This document shows positions 37,292 through 49,335 of a DNA stretch of 64,000 nt, one piece after another. A program made the translations under genes and the position numbers. The notes beneath the pieces are model-generated. The model was not told the origin of the DNA and searched no databases. It was given only the letters and a program-made list of their open reading frames with translations. The number at the start of each line of letters is the position of its first letter. Position 1 is the first letter of the stretch. Origin of the DNA: Odiellus spinosus (Eukaryota > Arthropoda > Arachnida > Opiliones > Phalangiidae). The stretch is taken from the NCBI GenBank assembly GCA_963920705.1, contig OY987238.1:12146183-12210182 (forward strand), written 5' to 3'.

Positions 37292-37412
37292 TTAAAGTGA
37301 AGCTGTTACTGATTTTTCATGAACTCCAAATGGAAATTGAGTAGCATTTTCGGAAAGATCGTTTAAAATCGATTCAAAATATATACATATGTCATAGAAC
37401 AAAATTACCCTA
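37292..37412 (+). mobile_element. Family B repeat, left third
   Basis: TTAA-AGTGAAGCTGTTACTG start followed by the common left end to CATAGAACAAAATTAC. It then stops abruptly. A weak further relative is at 38385-38460. Confidence 0.65.
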
Positions 37413-37805
37413 GTAGTGGTAATTCGCTTGTTTAAATACCAATTTTTTTTAATTATACGAAAAAACTAAAAATATTACGCATTTATCCTCAGGAGAAAAT
37501 GACGACAGACTAACTTTAAAATCGTGTTAAAGCAAGCAAAGGCTCGCAATATTTCTATTTTATTCAAGATCCATTTGGGATGACTACTTTTAAACTCTAT
37601 TAAATTTAAAATAATGTATCAATGCGCCTCAGATTCTACTCTTACGCATTCTCCAGTTCAACAAAATTTAATTAGAATTATTAATAATTCCTAGACTTTA
37701 AGCTTATATACAAACATTCTAAATTCAAATTCAGTCTGAAATTTAACCTCGTTTTAAAGGTGTTTTAATTCTTCAATGCGGAAACAAAATTTTATTTAGT
37801 TAAAC

Positions 37806-38345
37806 AGGGTTGCCACAGGTCAGGGAAAACAGGGACAAGTCAGGGAATTTGAAAATGAACCAAAAAAGTCAGGGAATTTTAAGATATTTTAAAAAGTCAG
37901 GGAATTTTAAGATATTTTAAAAAGGCAGGGAATTTTAAGATATTTTAAAAAGGCAGGGAATTTTAAGATATTTTAAAAAGGCAGGGAATTTTAAGATATT
38001 TTAAAAAGGCAGGTAATTTTAAGATATTTTAAAAAGGCAGGGAATTTTAAGATATTTTAAAAAGGCAGGGAATTTTAAGATATTTTAAAAAGGCAGGGAA
38101 TTTTAAGATATTTTAAAAAGGCAGGGAATTTTAAGATATTTTAAAAAGGCAGGGAATTTTAAGATATTTTAAAAAGGCAGGGAATTTTAAGATATTTTAA
38201 AAAGGCAGGGAATTTTAAGATATTTTAAAAAGGCAGGGAATTTTAAGATATTTTAAAAAGGCAGGGAATTTTAAGATATTTTAAAAAGGCAGGGAATTTT
38301 AAGATATTTTAAAAAGTCAGGGAATTTAAAGATCTTTCAAGAGCC
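37806..38345. repeat. 28-bp minisatellite behind a CAGGGTTGCCAC start
   Basis: About 16 units of GCAGGGAATTTTAAGATATT followed by TTAAAAAG from about 37851. The leader CAGGGTTGCCACAGGTCAGG looks like a transposon terminus and already contains GTCAGGGAATTT, the likely founder unit. Confidence 0.93.
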
Positions 38346-38935
38346 AGGAAATTACAATCATTATCTGCTTCTATTTAACGTGAATCTCGCGCTTTTTTTC
38401 ATGATTTCCAATGTAAATTGTGTAGTATTTTCGGAAAATCGTCAAAAATGATTAAAAAGTTATGGCTGTGATCTGAAACTCTGTTCATGCAGGCGTATAT
38501 GTGAAAAATTTCAGAATTTTACCCCTTAACTAAAGTCTACCATGCAGGAATGGAGTAAGTAATATTCTGCCTAGCTTTTTCGGTTTTATAACTTTTATTC
38601 CTAGTTTTATCGTTCGGAGGAAAATGAAAAAGGTCATAAAAAAACTTTAATCTCCTATTAAATTTACAACCTATACATGCTTATAAAAGATGGATAGAAA
38701 TATATTCTTATCGATTCGCCGATTTAAAATTTATTAATTAAATTTCTACGTATAATGATGTTCTTTGAAACGAAGATATAGAAAAATTCTTTAAGGGTTA
38801 ATGAAGCTAATAGTATTTTAGTTTTTAATTGATTTGGTGAAAAGCGAAAGATTTTGACAATCAATTAAAACTAGAACCTATGACTAATCAACACACTCCT
38901 TTCTTTTGGCTTCGTAAAATATCCGATAGCGAGAC

Positions 38936-39668
38936 TTAAATCATGGATTAAGGATTATAAAGGGAGAGCCAGAAGTAAAATCATGGATTAAGGATAATAA
39001 AGGGAGAGGCAGACGTAAAATTATGGATTATGGATAATAACGGGAGAGCCAGACGTAAAAAATCATGGATTAGGGATAATAAAGGGAGAGCCAGACGTAA
39101 AATCATGGATTAAGGATAATAAAGGGAGAGCCAGACGTAAAATCATTGATTAGGGATAATAAAGTGAGAATCAGACGTAAAATCATGGATTAGGGATAAT
39201 AAAGGGAGAGCCAGACGTAAAATCATGGATTAGGGATAATAAAGGGAGAGCCAGACGTAAAATCATGGATTAGGGATAATAAAGTGAGAATCAGACGTAA
39301 AATCATGGATTAGGGATAATGAAGGGAGAGCCAGAAGTAAAATCATGGATTAAGGCTAATAAAGGGAGAATCAGACGTAAAATCATGGATTAGGGATAAT
39401 GAAGGGAGAGCCAGAAGTAAAATCATGGATTAAGGCTAATAAAGGGAGAACTAGACAAAAAATCATGGATTAGGGATAATAAAATGAGAGCCAGAGGTAA
39501 AATCATGGATTAGGGATAATAAAGGGATAACCAGACGTATAATCATGGATTAGGGTTAATAACGAGAGAGCCAGACGTATAATCATGGATTAGGGATAAT
39601 AAAGGGATAACCAGACGTAAAATCATGGATTATGGATAGTAAAAGGAGAGCCATACGTAAAATCATGA
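38936..39668. repeat. 40-bp minisatellite, about 18 units
   Basis: Unit AATCATGGATTAGGGATAAT followed by AAAGGGAGAGCCAGACGTAA. Variants alternate in short runs. Confidence 0.95.
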
Positions 39669-39669
39669 A

Positions 39670-40496
39670 TTGCAACCAGTTTCCAATTATTAACTTTAAC
39701 CACATTTTCAATTAACAACTAAACTTCGGCCGCGAAAACAAGTTGTCTCCCTTTATTGGAGCACAAACTCCAAAACTCTCCTAATTTTCAAGGAAATTTT
39801 CCATAATTGTTTAAACGATTCATATTCCCTTTAAATTAAGGGCGAATATTAAACTAATTGGTGGAAATAAATTTACCTACTTGTACCTTTATTTCACCTC
39901 TGACCTTTACTTCGAGCGTAAATAATATGGGGAATATGTCTCCTTAAGCGAGAGGGGTTTCATGTTTGAGTGAATTTAGCGAGGACTGTTTTTTCTCTAC
40001 GTGGTTTAACATTACGTATCAATCCGCCTAGTTTATTCGCGATAGGTCAGCTCTTCGTAATGAGAAGTATATATATAGATTTCGAATGAGTTTCGTCGCG
40101 AGACTCGCGCTATAGATTATAATTAAGCCACGCTTAGGCCAAATTAGGGACCGTTTCGGAACTGTTTTAAAATGCAAAGTCAATTTTCGTGGAAGTTCTA
40201 GCGTTCCGGAACACTCTTCCCGCATTGCTCGAGATCTCATCCCCATCCCTGTATCGTCTTAAGGACCATTCACATTGAAGGAATTTTGGGGGATTAAATC
40301 AAGAATTAACAAAAATTTAACCGCTTTTCAATTTTCATTATCTTTACCAAAACATTTTATGGCTACTTTGAAAGACAAGTAATCGTTACTTTAAATTAAA
40401 TTAAACAATCCGCAAAGTTGCGTAATCAAATGTAGTATATTGATTAAATAATAACGTTTGGAATAATATTTTCCTTAAAAGAAATAGCCAATAAGA
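39670..40496. other. No gene recognised
   Basis: Unique-looking AT-rich sequence. A 72-codon minus-strand frame at 40028-40246 is unsupported. Confidence 0.5.
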
Positions 40497-41573
40497 TTTT
40501 CTTACAGAAGTAACCATTAGAAAGTTTTCCTTTGAAAAGGTAGCCAATAGAAAGCTTGCCTTTTGAAAGATTAGTCAATAGAAAGTTTTCCTTTTGAAAG
40601 ATTATCCAATAGAAAGCCTTTCTTTGAAAGATTATCCAATAGAAAGCCTTTCTTTGAAAGATTATCCAATAGAAAGTATTTCTTTGAAAGATTATCCAAT
40701 AGAAAGTATTTCTTTGAAAGATTATCCAATAGAAAGTATTTCTTTGAAAGATTATCCAATAGAAAGCCTTTCTTTGAAAGATTATCCAATAGAAAGCCTT
40801 TCTTTGAAAGATTATCCAATAGAAAGCCTTTCTTTGAAAGATTATCCAATAGAAAGCCTTTCTTTGAAAGATTATCCAATAGAAAGCCTTTCTTTGAAAG
40901 ATTATCCAATAGAAAGCCTTTCTTTGAAAGATTATCCAATAGAAAGCCTATCTTTGAAAGATTATCCAATAGAAAGCCTTTCTTTGATCCAATCGAAAGC
41001 CTTTCTTTGAAAGATTATCCAATGGAAAGCCTTTCTTTGAAAGATTATCCAATGGAAAGCCTTTCTTTGAAAGATTATCCAATGGAAAGCTTTTCTTTGT
41101 TAGAGTACCCAATAGAAAGCCTTTCTTTGAAAGATTATCCAATGGAAAGCTTTTCTTTGTTAGAGTACCCAATAGAAAGCTTTTCTTTGTTAGAGTACCC
41201 AATAGAAAGCTTTTCTTTGTTAGAGTACCCAATAGAAAGCTTTTCTTTGTTAGAGTACCCAATAGAAAGCTTTCCTTTGTTAGAGTACCCAATAGAAAGC
41301 ATTCCTTAGAAAAAGTATCAAATAGAAAGCGTTCCTTAGAAAAAGTATCAAATAGAAAGCGTTCCTTAGAAAAAGTATCAAATAGAAAGCGTTCCTTAGA
41401 AAAAGTATCAAATAGAAAGCGTTCCTTAGAAAAAGTATCAAATAGAAAGCGTTCCTTAGAAAAAGTATCAAATATAAAGCGTTCCTTAGAAAAAGTATCA
41501 AATATAAAGCATTCCTTAGAAAAAGTATCAAATAGAAAGCATTCCTTAGAAAAAGTATAAAAGCGAAAGCTTC
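40497..41573. repeat. 30-bp minisatellite with three ordered subfamilies, about 36 units
   Basis: Shared core CCAATAGAAAGC. Left block TTGAAAGATTATCCAATAGA, middle block TTAGAGTACCCAATAGAAAG, right block TTAGAAAAAGTATCAAATAG. At 41090-41165 left and middle types alternate. Long frames on both strands arise because 30 is a multiple of three. Confidence 0.95.
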
Positions 41574-42118
41574 AAATGGTAATAAAAGTAACAAACATCA
41601 TTTAAAAATACATATATTAATCCAAATGCATATAACTAATTTTCAAATTAATTTTCAATTATAATTGCTATCTATCTTTCTCGTATATCACAAATACCAA
41701 ATATGCAAAATTGATAATATGTTAACGGATCTTTAATCCATCTATCTCTTGAATCTGTACCACGCGCGTACCATTCCTAAAGTTATAGTATATGTAGTAT
41801 ATCCCCAAGTTTCGAACTGGAAACGCGAGAACGGGCGCTCTCATCCAAATAAGTTTGTAGGCGAAATTACCACATGACCACTTCCTCCCCCATCATCTAG
41901 TGTTAATCTTGGGCTAGTCTCTCTAGCTTGGATGGCGTGTGTATAAGGAAGCCCAAGAGGTTCCCTCTCTCTCTCTCTCTTACTTCATCTCCTATATTTT
42001 CTACAAGTTTAGGATGAGTATGAGGGAATAGTTTTAATCCCTTATCATTAGATACAGTAGTACTGATGTAGTCTTAAAACTAGACACAAGGAGTACAGAC
42101 CATTAAGGCCGGCTCTAA

Positions 42119-42401
42119 GCAAGGAGGATCAGAGAAGGAGAAGAAATGTGGGGCTGCGTTGAGTTAGAGAGAGAAGAGCCAACCTCCCACTCGGGTGGAA
42201 AGGGGGGATAGGAAATTCTCGAGGTAAACTGTTGTCACGTGGTCGCTAGCTAGCGCGTCTCATAAAGGATTCGTTTTACCCACGCGACAACATTTTACCA
42301 CGAAACGTCTCTACCCCCGTTCTCCCAGAGTGGGAGTTTAGGCCGACGCAGTAGGAACCGCGCCGTCCCCACATTTCCTCTCCTTCTCTGATCCTCCTTG
42401 C
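42119..42401. mobile_element. Element H: foldback with 5-bp target duplication
   Basis: GCAAGGAGGATCAGAGAAGG at the left and its inverse at the right, about 35 bp with one or two mismatches. TCTAA flanks it at 42114-42118 and 42402-42406. The 283-bp interior is GC-rich with a CACGTG box. Superfamily unknown. Confidence 0.7.
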
Positions 42402-42406
42402 TCTAA

Positions 42407-44492
42407 GTTTCCAGGGATGCGACTATACTTTACTCGACAAAGGCCCAATGAAATGGGTTTAGGATTATATTTACATTAGTTCAAAGTGACCTACTTTTTA
42501 ATTCAATTAGATTGGTTTGAATTTAATTTTCTGTTTATATATACGCTTACATTTTACATATTTAATTACCAGCATATATGTCTATCGAAGTTTCTTATTA
42601 ACTTATGTTGGTTAATAAAGTTTTCTATTTGATCTAATTCACTCGAAAATTAATTTACTACGTATGTTTTAATTTTAAAAGGAGATTTAAAATCGCAAAT
42701 GAATAAATTAAATGGTTACAGACCGCCGGGATTTAATTTTGGGAAATCAAGGAGTTGATGTATCACGATAATTTATGGAATTTATTAAATTTACATCATT
42801 AGTGAATTAATTATAAATTTTAAGTGATGTTAGAACCGTGTGATGGTGTTTTATTACGTTTCAAACGTAATTACAAAAAATTACTGAAATTATTCTTACT
42901 TAATAATTCTTTAGCAAAATTACCGAAAATACTACTTAATTTCCATTTTGAGGTCAGGAAAAATCCGTACCAGGCTCTCTTTTAAGAATTTTGTCACCAT
43001 TTTGCAAATTCGTTTTGCAACGATATGTAAAGCGTCTTACATTTCAATCTCCCGTTAAAACACGTTGCGAGGTAACGTGGAGATAGATAATACGTTCTAA
43101 AAGCGCCGCAACTCTATATTTAGAAGGGTAGGGGTGTTGTTCCCTTATTAAATATTCGCCAAGTTACGATAACATCGATCAAGGCAAGCCACCATCGATA
43201 TATATATACCTTTATAGCATGCATGCATCTATAGAAAAGGGGCAACCAAATTTCCGTGTCGAACGGGGTTAGGAACCAAAACCGCCGAATAAATACCTAT
43301 GATTTATATATTATATATATAAATATGGTTGCCACGCCTACTAGATTCATTCCACCCCCCTCAATCCCTTCCTCCCCATCTCAGTTTGAAAATTCAGTAG
43401 ATACAAACCTATTGAACCTCTCTTTACACGTCATTAGATTTTAAAGGTGCCTTGGAAACTTTAAACAATTCTTAAACGAACTCTAAATGGCTAAATATTT
43501 CTCTGGGTTATAATTAACCATTTTCGGTAAAATCTATAAATTAATTAAGCAACTTTGGTAATGCTAAATACGGCCCTTTGCTGATAGTATTAAGGTAACG
43601 AGATATTTTCCAGATTTAGGCTTAGGCCTCGCGTTAGGCTTAATCGATATTTGAAATAAAATTGAAAAGCGCGCGAAAAAAAATTAAACTCAAATTTGGC
43701 GCGTGTTTTGAAATAAAATCTCAAATTCAACCGGGGTTTGCAACGAGGGTTATCATAACTCATGTAACTTTGCGTGTGCATTTTAGCGTTCCCTACAAAC
43801 AGGCAGACAGACTTAGCTAAAGAATGATTAAATTTAGATTCCTGGTTCGCTTAATCCCGCTCTTCTTCGTGGCACCTTTTGTAAAGGCTCTAGATATTCC
43901 TTGGTCTTGCGCGAGCTTCTATATTGATATTGACTGATACATATGTAGGTACGCGCAGCTGCACCTTGGTTGAGAGTATGACGCCTCCTCCCATTCCGCG
44001 CTTTTCTCTGATCTTTGATAGGTATACTTTAAAAGTTGGGGAAATATAAAACCCACTTCTACTATCGAAATCGATTTTTGTAAAACCGGTAGTTTTCCGA
44101 AAGGTTTTAAACCATTTAAATCCGTTAAAAAAACGACGATTTTTCAGGATGTCATCGTATCAATATATATGATTCTCTTTTTACGTCTGTCTGTCAGTCG
44201 ATTGGTAACGCTAGAAACTGAAACTAAATAAATATGCAGCTAAATCTCATTGGGAAACAAAATGTCGATGCAAACTCCCCTGATCAGTGATCAGTGATAT
44301 AGTTCTTGATAGCTGCTATAGGAAAAACTTCTAGTTTGATCAAAATTGATCCAAGTTATAAATATAGATCAAATTAAATAACTTTAGTTCAACAAAAATG
44401 GAATAATATTTTAAACTTTTTAATTTAGCCAAGATTGGTGTTATAAAAAACGCGTAACGTATGCAATGACGACGCATAAACAAATTGAGAAG
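42407..44492. other. No gene recognised
   Basis: About 2.1 kb, mostly unique. Includes the single sequence at 43634-43657 that matches the 46.8-kb minisatellite unit, and a (TA)-rich patch near 43200 and 43310. Confidence 0.5.
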
Positions 44493-44499
44493 ACATTAG

Positions 44500-44834
44500 C
44501 AGAAGCCGATGAAACCCTCCTTTGAAGTCTATTACTCGCGGGTCTTGTCTACCCCTCTCTGTATGGGTTAGTTTCAAAAAGCGCGATTCGTACGCCTAAC
44601 GGTAGATATTTTCGGAGCGGGAGTTCGTCGAGCGAATATCTCTAGCAGCCTTGGAGTTCGTCAAAAAAACGTCGTCGTTTGTGGAGAGAGAGAATTTCCA
44701 ATTTTTAGTAGATAGGGGGGTATGAAGTAGGACCCCTCCGATCTCGTAAAATTGGGAATTTTACCCATACAGAGAGGAGCGCTATACGAAACATTAGAGT
44801 AGTAGACTTCTAATAAGGGTTTCATCGGCTTCTG
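44500..44834. mobile_element. Family A foldback MITE, copy A1
   Basis: 335-bp element with ends CAGAAGCCGATGAAACCCTC and its inverse. It is flanked by perfect 7-bp duplications ACATTAG at 44493-44499 and 44835-44841. It is the most diverged of the four copies: its right inverted repeat reads TAATAAGGG where others read CAAAGGAGGG. Short open frames inside are by-products of the repeat. Confidence 0.9.
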
Positions 44835-45448
44835 ACATTAGATATTTGTTTCGTTGGTGAAATATAAGGAATTGAACTAACTTGACGATCTTGTTATTAA
44901 ATTTTTATCTTTACCAACGTTTCTAAAGATCACACAGAGAGACTGAGACTGAGAGAAAGATAAGTTAAGAGGAAAAAAAAAAGGAAAAGATATATAGAAA
45001 AATGTTCAGGCATACGCGCTACTTACAAAATTGAAAGGCTTGTCTTTTTTTATCCAAACCTCCTAGCTTTTCCACAGTTTATTCCTCAAAAAAAAAGGGG
45101 TAACTTAGTACTTTTTAACTTTCTATCTTATTTAAATTCTTCAAAAACTTCTTAGATACTTTGGCCTTTTCTTTTTTATATTATTATTACTTGTACCCAA
45201 GCTCGAGAGTTCTACCCTTCAGGAAACTATCATTTTTACCGTTCTTACAGGAAAGTTCTATAATTTTTTTTAAGAGGGAATGTTGAAGGCTTAAATACAT
45301 AAAGAATACTATACTTAAACTTTTAAGCTTCGTACCTTAATCTCTTTTAAACGATTTTTCTTATATAAAAAAAATCCCTAGAAAATTGGGACGATTGTGT
45401 TAAATTTGAAGGATAATTTAAAGCGATTTCGGGTGACAAAACTAAAAA

Positions 45449-45925
45449 TACCAGGCTTTGGAGTCGATTCAAATCGATTCTAAACCTTTCAATAAGTTTT
45501 TTTTTTAATCGATTTGAACAGAAGCCGATGAAACCCTCCTTTGAAGTCTATTACTCCCTGGTCTTGTCTACCCCTCTCTGTATGGGTTATTCTCAAAAGG
45601 CGCGATTCGTACGCCTCCTAACGGTAGATGTTTTCGGAGCGGGAGTTCGTCGAGCGAATATCTCTAGCAGCCTTGGAGTTCGTCCAAAAACGTCGTCGTT
45701 TGTTGAGAGAGAGAATTTCCAATTTTCCGTAGACTGGGGGGATGAAGTAGGACCCCTTCTAACTCGTAAAATTGGGAATTTTACCCATACAGAGAGGAGC
45801 GCTATATGGAACATTGGAGTAGTAGACTTCAAAGGAGGGTTTCATCGGCTTCTGATTTGAATTATTAAATCGCGAAACTGCTTCGGGAACCAGATTCAAA
45901 CCCGATTAGTCAACAACATCCTATT
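45449..45925. mobile_element. Family C element interrupted by A2
   Basis: Family C sequence (AGGCTTTGGAGTCGATTC) to the left of A2 and (CGAAACTGCTTCGGGAACC) to its right. A2 with its duplication occupies 45512-45861. Confidence 0.6.
45519..45854. mobile_element. Family A foldback MITE, copy A2, nested in family C
   Basis: 336-bp copy with perfect 7-bp duplications ATTTGAA at 45512-45518 and 45855-45861. The flanks on both sides are halves of a family C element, so A2 inserted into C. A 110-codon frame at 45528-45860 runs through the element but spans both inverted repeats and is not conserved as an intact frame in the other copies. Confidence 0.92.
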
Positions 45926-46112
45926 AAAGCTAGGATCACACTGTATCCAAATCGATTTGAAATGGTTAAAATCAAACCGATATTTAAATTTTGAGCGCCA
46001 ACTGTTCAGGTATGATCTTCATAAATCAATTTATTATAGTTTCACATGTAGGTTGCTGAAACCGAATCGGTTCCCGAAGCAGTTACGAGAATTTGATTGA
46101 ATAAAACCTCTA
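45926..46112 (+). mobile_element. Family C element, 3' truncated
   Basis: GCTAGGATCACACTG start, then AACCGATATTTAAA and GCGCCAACTGTTCAGG. Stops near AATTTGATTGAATAAAA. It gives the uninterrupted version of the site disrupted at 3470. Confidence 0.65.
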
Positions 46113-46249
46113 ATAAAATACAATCATAATTAAAGAAGTTCTGGTCATAAATTTGGCGGGAAATATATCATTTCATTTTCCACAAAAATTATATTATGCA
46201 TTCATTTATAGCCAAAACCTTTCCTTCCTTGTTTTGATGTTGTAAAATG

Positions 46250-46280
<31 letters not shown>
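46250..46280. repeat. Poly(A) run of 31
   Basis: An uninterrupted A tract. It could be a retroposon tail, but no recognisable body or target duplication was found upstream. Confidence 0.9.
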
Positions 46281-46283
<3 letters not shown>

Positions 46284-46845
46284 CTTCAGGTCCTCGGAAT
46301 TTTGGTAATTTGGGTTTCCGTCGTCTCTTAAAGACAAAGAACTCTTGGTCAAATATAGTTTACAAGCACTACTTTTTCTCTATGATTTTTTATCATTTGG
46401 TATAAATTCGCCTCAACTTTAGTAATTTTGTTAAATCAAAAATTTAAGCCCGTAACCGTATGCAAATAAGTTTTCGACGCCGTCATCGTGTTAAGAAATT
46501 CGATATTGTCCTCATTATAGAAGACAATGTAAAGCCAGACAGCACCTCACCCTTCCAACCTTCACACCCACACCCTATTTGCTATTGTTGAAGCCATAGT
46601 TTAGCAAAGATCCCAACCACCTCCATTTAATCAAAATCAATTTTAAAAGGACTGTAGAGACTCTTCTGATTTTGAAATATGAATTTCTAGCTACTATACC
46701 CTTCAGAAATGATGGTTAGTATACTAATTAGTTACTAGTTAGTGGCATAATCATATACGTATTATATTATAATTAATAGAATTTCTCTTCATTTCAGTTA
46801 TTTCTTTGTTAACATCGGATAAAAACTTTATAATTATGTAAGGCT

Positions 46846-47141
46846 TAATCGACGTTTGAAATTAGGCTTAATCGACGTTTGAAATTAGGCTTAATCGACG
46901 TTTGAAATTAGGCTTCATCGACGTTTGAAATTAGGCTTCATCGACGTTTGAAATTAGGCTTAATCGACGTTTGAAATTAGGCTTAATCGACGTTTGAAAG
47001 TAGGCTTAATCGACGTTTGGAAAGTAGGCTTAATCGACGTTTGGAAATTAGGCTTAATCGACGTTTGGAAATTAGGCTTAATCGACGTTTGGAAAGTAGG
47101 CTTAATCGACTTGTGAAATTAGGCTTAATCGACGTTTGAAA
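46846..47141. repeat. 23-24 bp minisatellite, 13 units
   Basis: Unit AGGCTTAATCGACGTTTGAA followed by ATT. The later units gain a G (TTTGGAAA). A single similar sequence is at 43634-43657. Confidence 0.95.
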
Positions 47142-47571
47142 TTTTCAATTTCTAAAGATAAAATTCACGAGCTTAGCGCAAGATCAATTTGACAATACCC
47201 GAATCTAGTCAGGTAGCGTGTCTACTTTAACACGTACACCTTTAAGGGGGTAATGGGAAAAATAATTAGTGGACTTCAACAACAAGAGCCGTGGCAATCT
47301 ATTACCTAATTAATAACCTTTGAATATTAATTATATCTTTCAAAACGTGGTTATTAACGACAATTAGTGACGTCACATTATAGGTATTAATCCTATAAAT
47401 CACAGCGTTTATATTCAATCTGGTATGGTTTGATCATTCTTTCTACTTAACTTCATCGAGTTGTTTTTCTTTTTTTTTTACCAAACGGGTTAGATCATTA
47501 AGAGACAAAAGGTTAGGGGGCCGAAAGGGAAGATGAGAAGGAAGCAAAATGAAAATATATAAAACTTCATA

Positions 47572-47861
47572 GCTGCGTTCATACTAGGCCTTGGAATCGG
47601 TTTAAACCTTTTTAAAATGTTTCGCTAGGATCGTGTGAACGGGAAACCGTCTTTTCTCGAATCGATTTGATTCGATTTCTCGAAACTGCTTCAGGAACCA
47701 GTTTCGTACCGATTCGGCTGGTTTCAACAACCGATAGATGAAGCTACAATAAATCGATTGATAAAGATAATACGTGACGCTTAAAACCATTCCTGGCGAT
47801 TTGAATATCGGTTTGATTTTACCGTTTCAAATCGATTAAGAAATGCTAGTGTGACCGTAGT
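47572..47861 (-). mobile_element. Family C element, near complete
   Basis: TA then GCTGCGTTCATACTAGG at the left and CTAGTGTGACCGTAG at the right. The interior is typical. A partial relative (about 47866-47945, ending GCGAACGTAGG) follows directly. Confidence 0.75.
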
Positions 47862-48502
47862 TCACCTAAAATGAACGATTCAGAGTGATTAAAATATCGG
47901 TTTTATTTTATCGATTTGGATACGCTAGTGCGAACGTAGGTATATAGTGACGTTTTATTGTTAGTTTAATAATATTGTCGGTAATCGTGGAAGAAAACTT
48001 GCTTTAATACCTTCCTTGTAACAGTCTTCAATTTTTCTGGTATAACGACCATTGAAGCCATAATAAGGGTGTCCGTGAACCCTAACCTCCGAAACTTTAT
48101 TTCTCATTATTTGGCAATCTGTCGCCCCCTTACTTTTGGGAACTAATTAACGCCAAATTAACCGCCCCTTGGCCCTCAAGGGGCACTATTCGGTCCTCCC
48201 CCAGTATTTCGAGTATCCCCCAAGTTCGTATAAGTGTCTAGGTACACTTCTCCGCTAAGTTCATTCTTACTCTCCAGTGGTCATTGATGCGTGTTTAAGG
48301 TCAAAATTTCAGCAAAAAAGATCTTTTAGTACAAAAATATATACTGAAAATGGTAATTAAGGGGCTGGAGTTTAAATAGGTTTCGATTGCGATGCCAACA
48401 AGATGGCAAAGTCCACAAGAAGCCACACTCCGTTTAAATTTTTCAAGTCTTCCCTGGGCTGTTTTTATCCCAACTCCATGTTGTATTTCATTCTCCCTTT
48501 AA

Positions 48503-49335
48503 TGCACATAACTTTTCTCCTAGGCATAAACCGATATCACCACTTGAAAGAAGACATTCCCTAGATTAATTTAAAATAATAAAATTGACATGAGCCACTC
48601 GTGAAAGATTATCCGTCACTGATAGAAATCGAGCAAAAATCCAAAAATGACCCCTATCTTAAAATGGCCGTAACTTTTCTCTCCTATCACCTAGGCCTAA
48701 ACCGATAGAAGCATTAGAAAGAAGACATTCCTTAGATTATTATAAAATAATAAAATTAACATGAGCCACTCGTGAAAGATTATCCGTCACTGATAGAAAT
48801 CGAGCAAAAATCCAAAAATGACCCCTATCTTAAAATGGCCGTAACTTTTCTCTCCTATCACCTAGGCCTAAACCGATAGAAGCATTAGAAAGAAGACATT
48901 CCTTAGATTATTATAAAATAATAAAATTATCATGAGCCACTCGTGAGAGATTATTCCGCCACTGATAGAAATCGAGCAAAAATCCAAAAATGACCCCTAC
49001 CTTAAAATGGCCGTAACTTTTCTCTCCTATCACCTAGGCCTAAACCGATAGCACCATTGGAAAGAAGACATTCCCTAGATTAATTTAAAATAATAAAATT
49101 GACATGAGCCACTCGTTAAAGATTATTCCGCTACTGATAGAAATCGAGCAAAAATCCAAAAATGACCCCTATCTTAAAATGGCCGTAACTTTTCTCTCCT
49201 ATCACCTAGGCCTAAACCGATAGAAGCATTAGAAAGAAGACATTCCTTAGATTAATTTAAAATAATGAAATTGACATGAGCCACTCGTTAAAGATTATTC
49301 CGCCACTGATAAAAATCGAGTAACTCGTTAATAGA
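48503..49335. repeat. 172-bp satellite array 2, about 4.5 units
   Basis: Same satellite as at 21.1 kb (ATGGCCGTAACTTTTCTC, CACCTAGGCCTAAACCGATA, GGAAAGAAGACATTCC) with spacing 171-172 bp after a shorter first unit. Immediately to its left is a T2-type terminus, CATTCTCCCT-TTAA at 48489-48502. Confidence 0.93.

Noticed and set aside
40571..41594. Several opposed frames with LDNLSKK or LKDYPIES repeats
   Set aside because: They are translations of the 30-bp array, open on both strands.
45528..45860. 110-codon frame in family A
   Set aside because: It spans both inverted repeats of a MITE and is not preserved in the other three copies.
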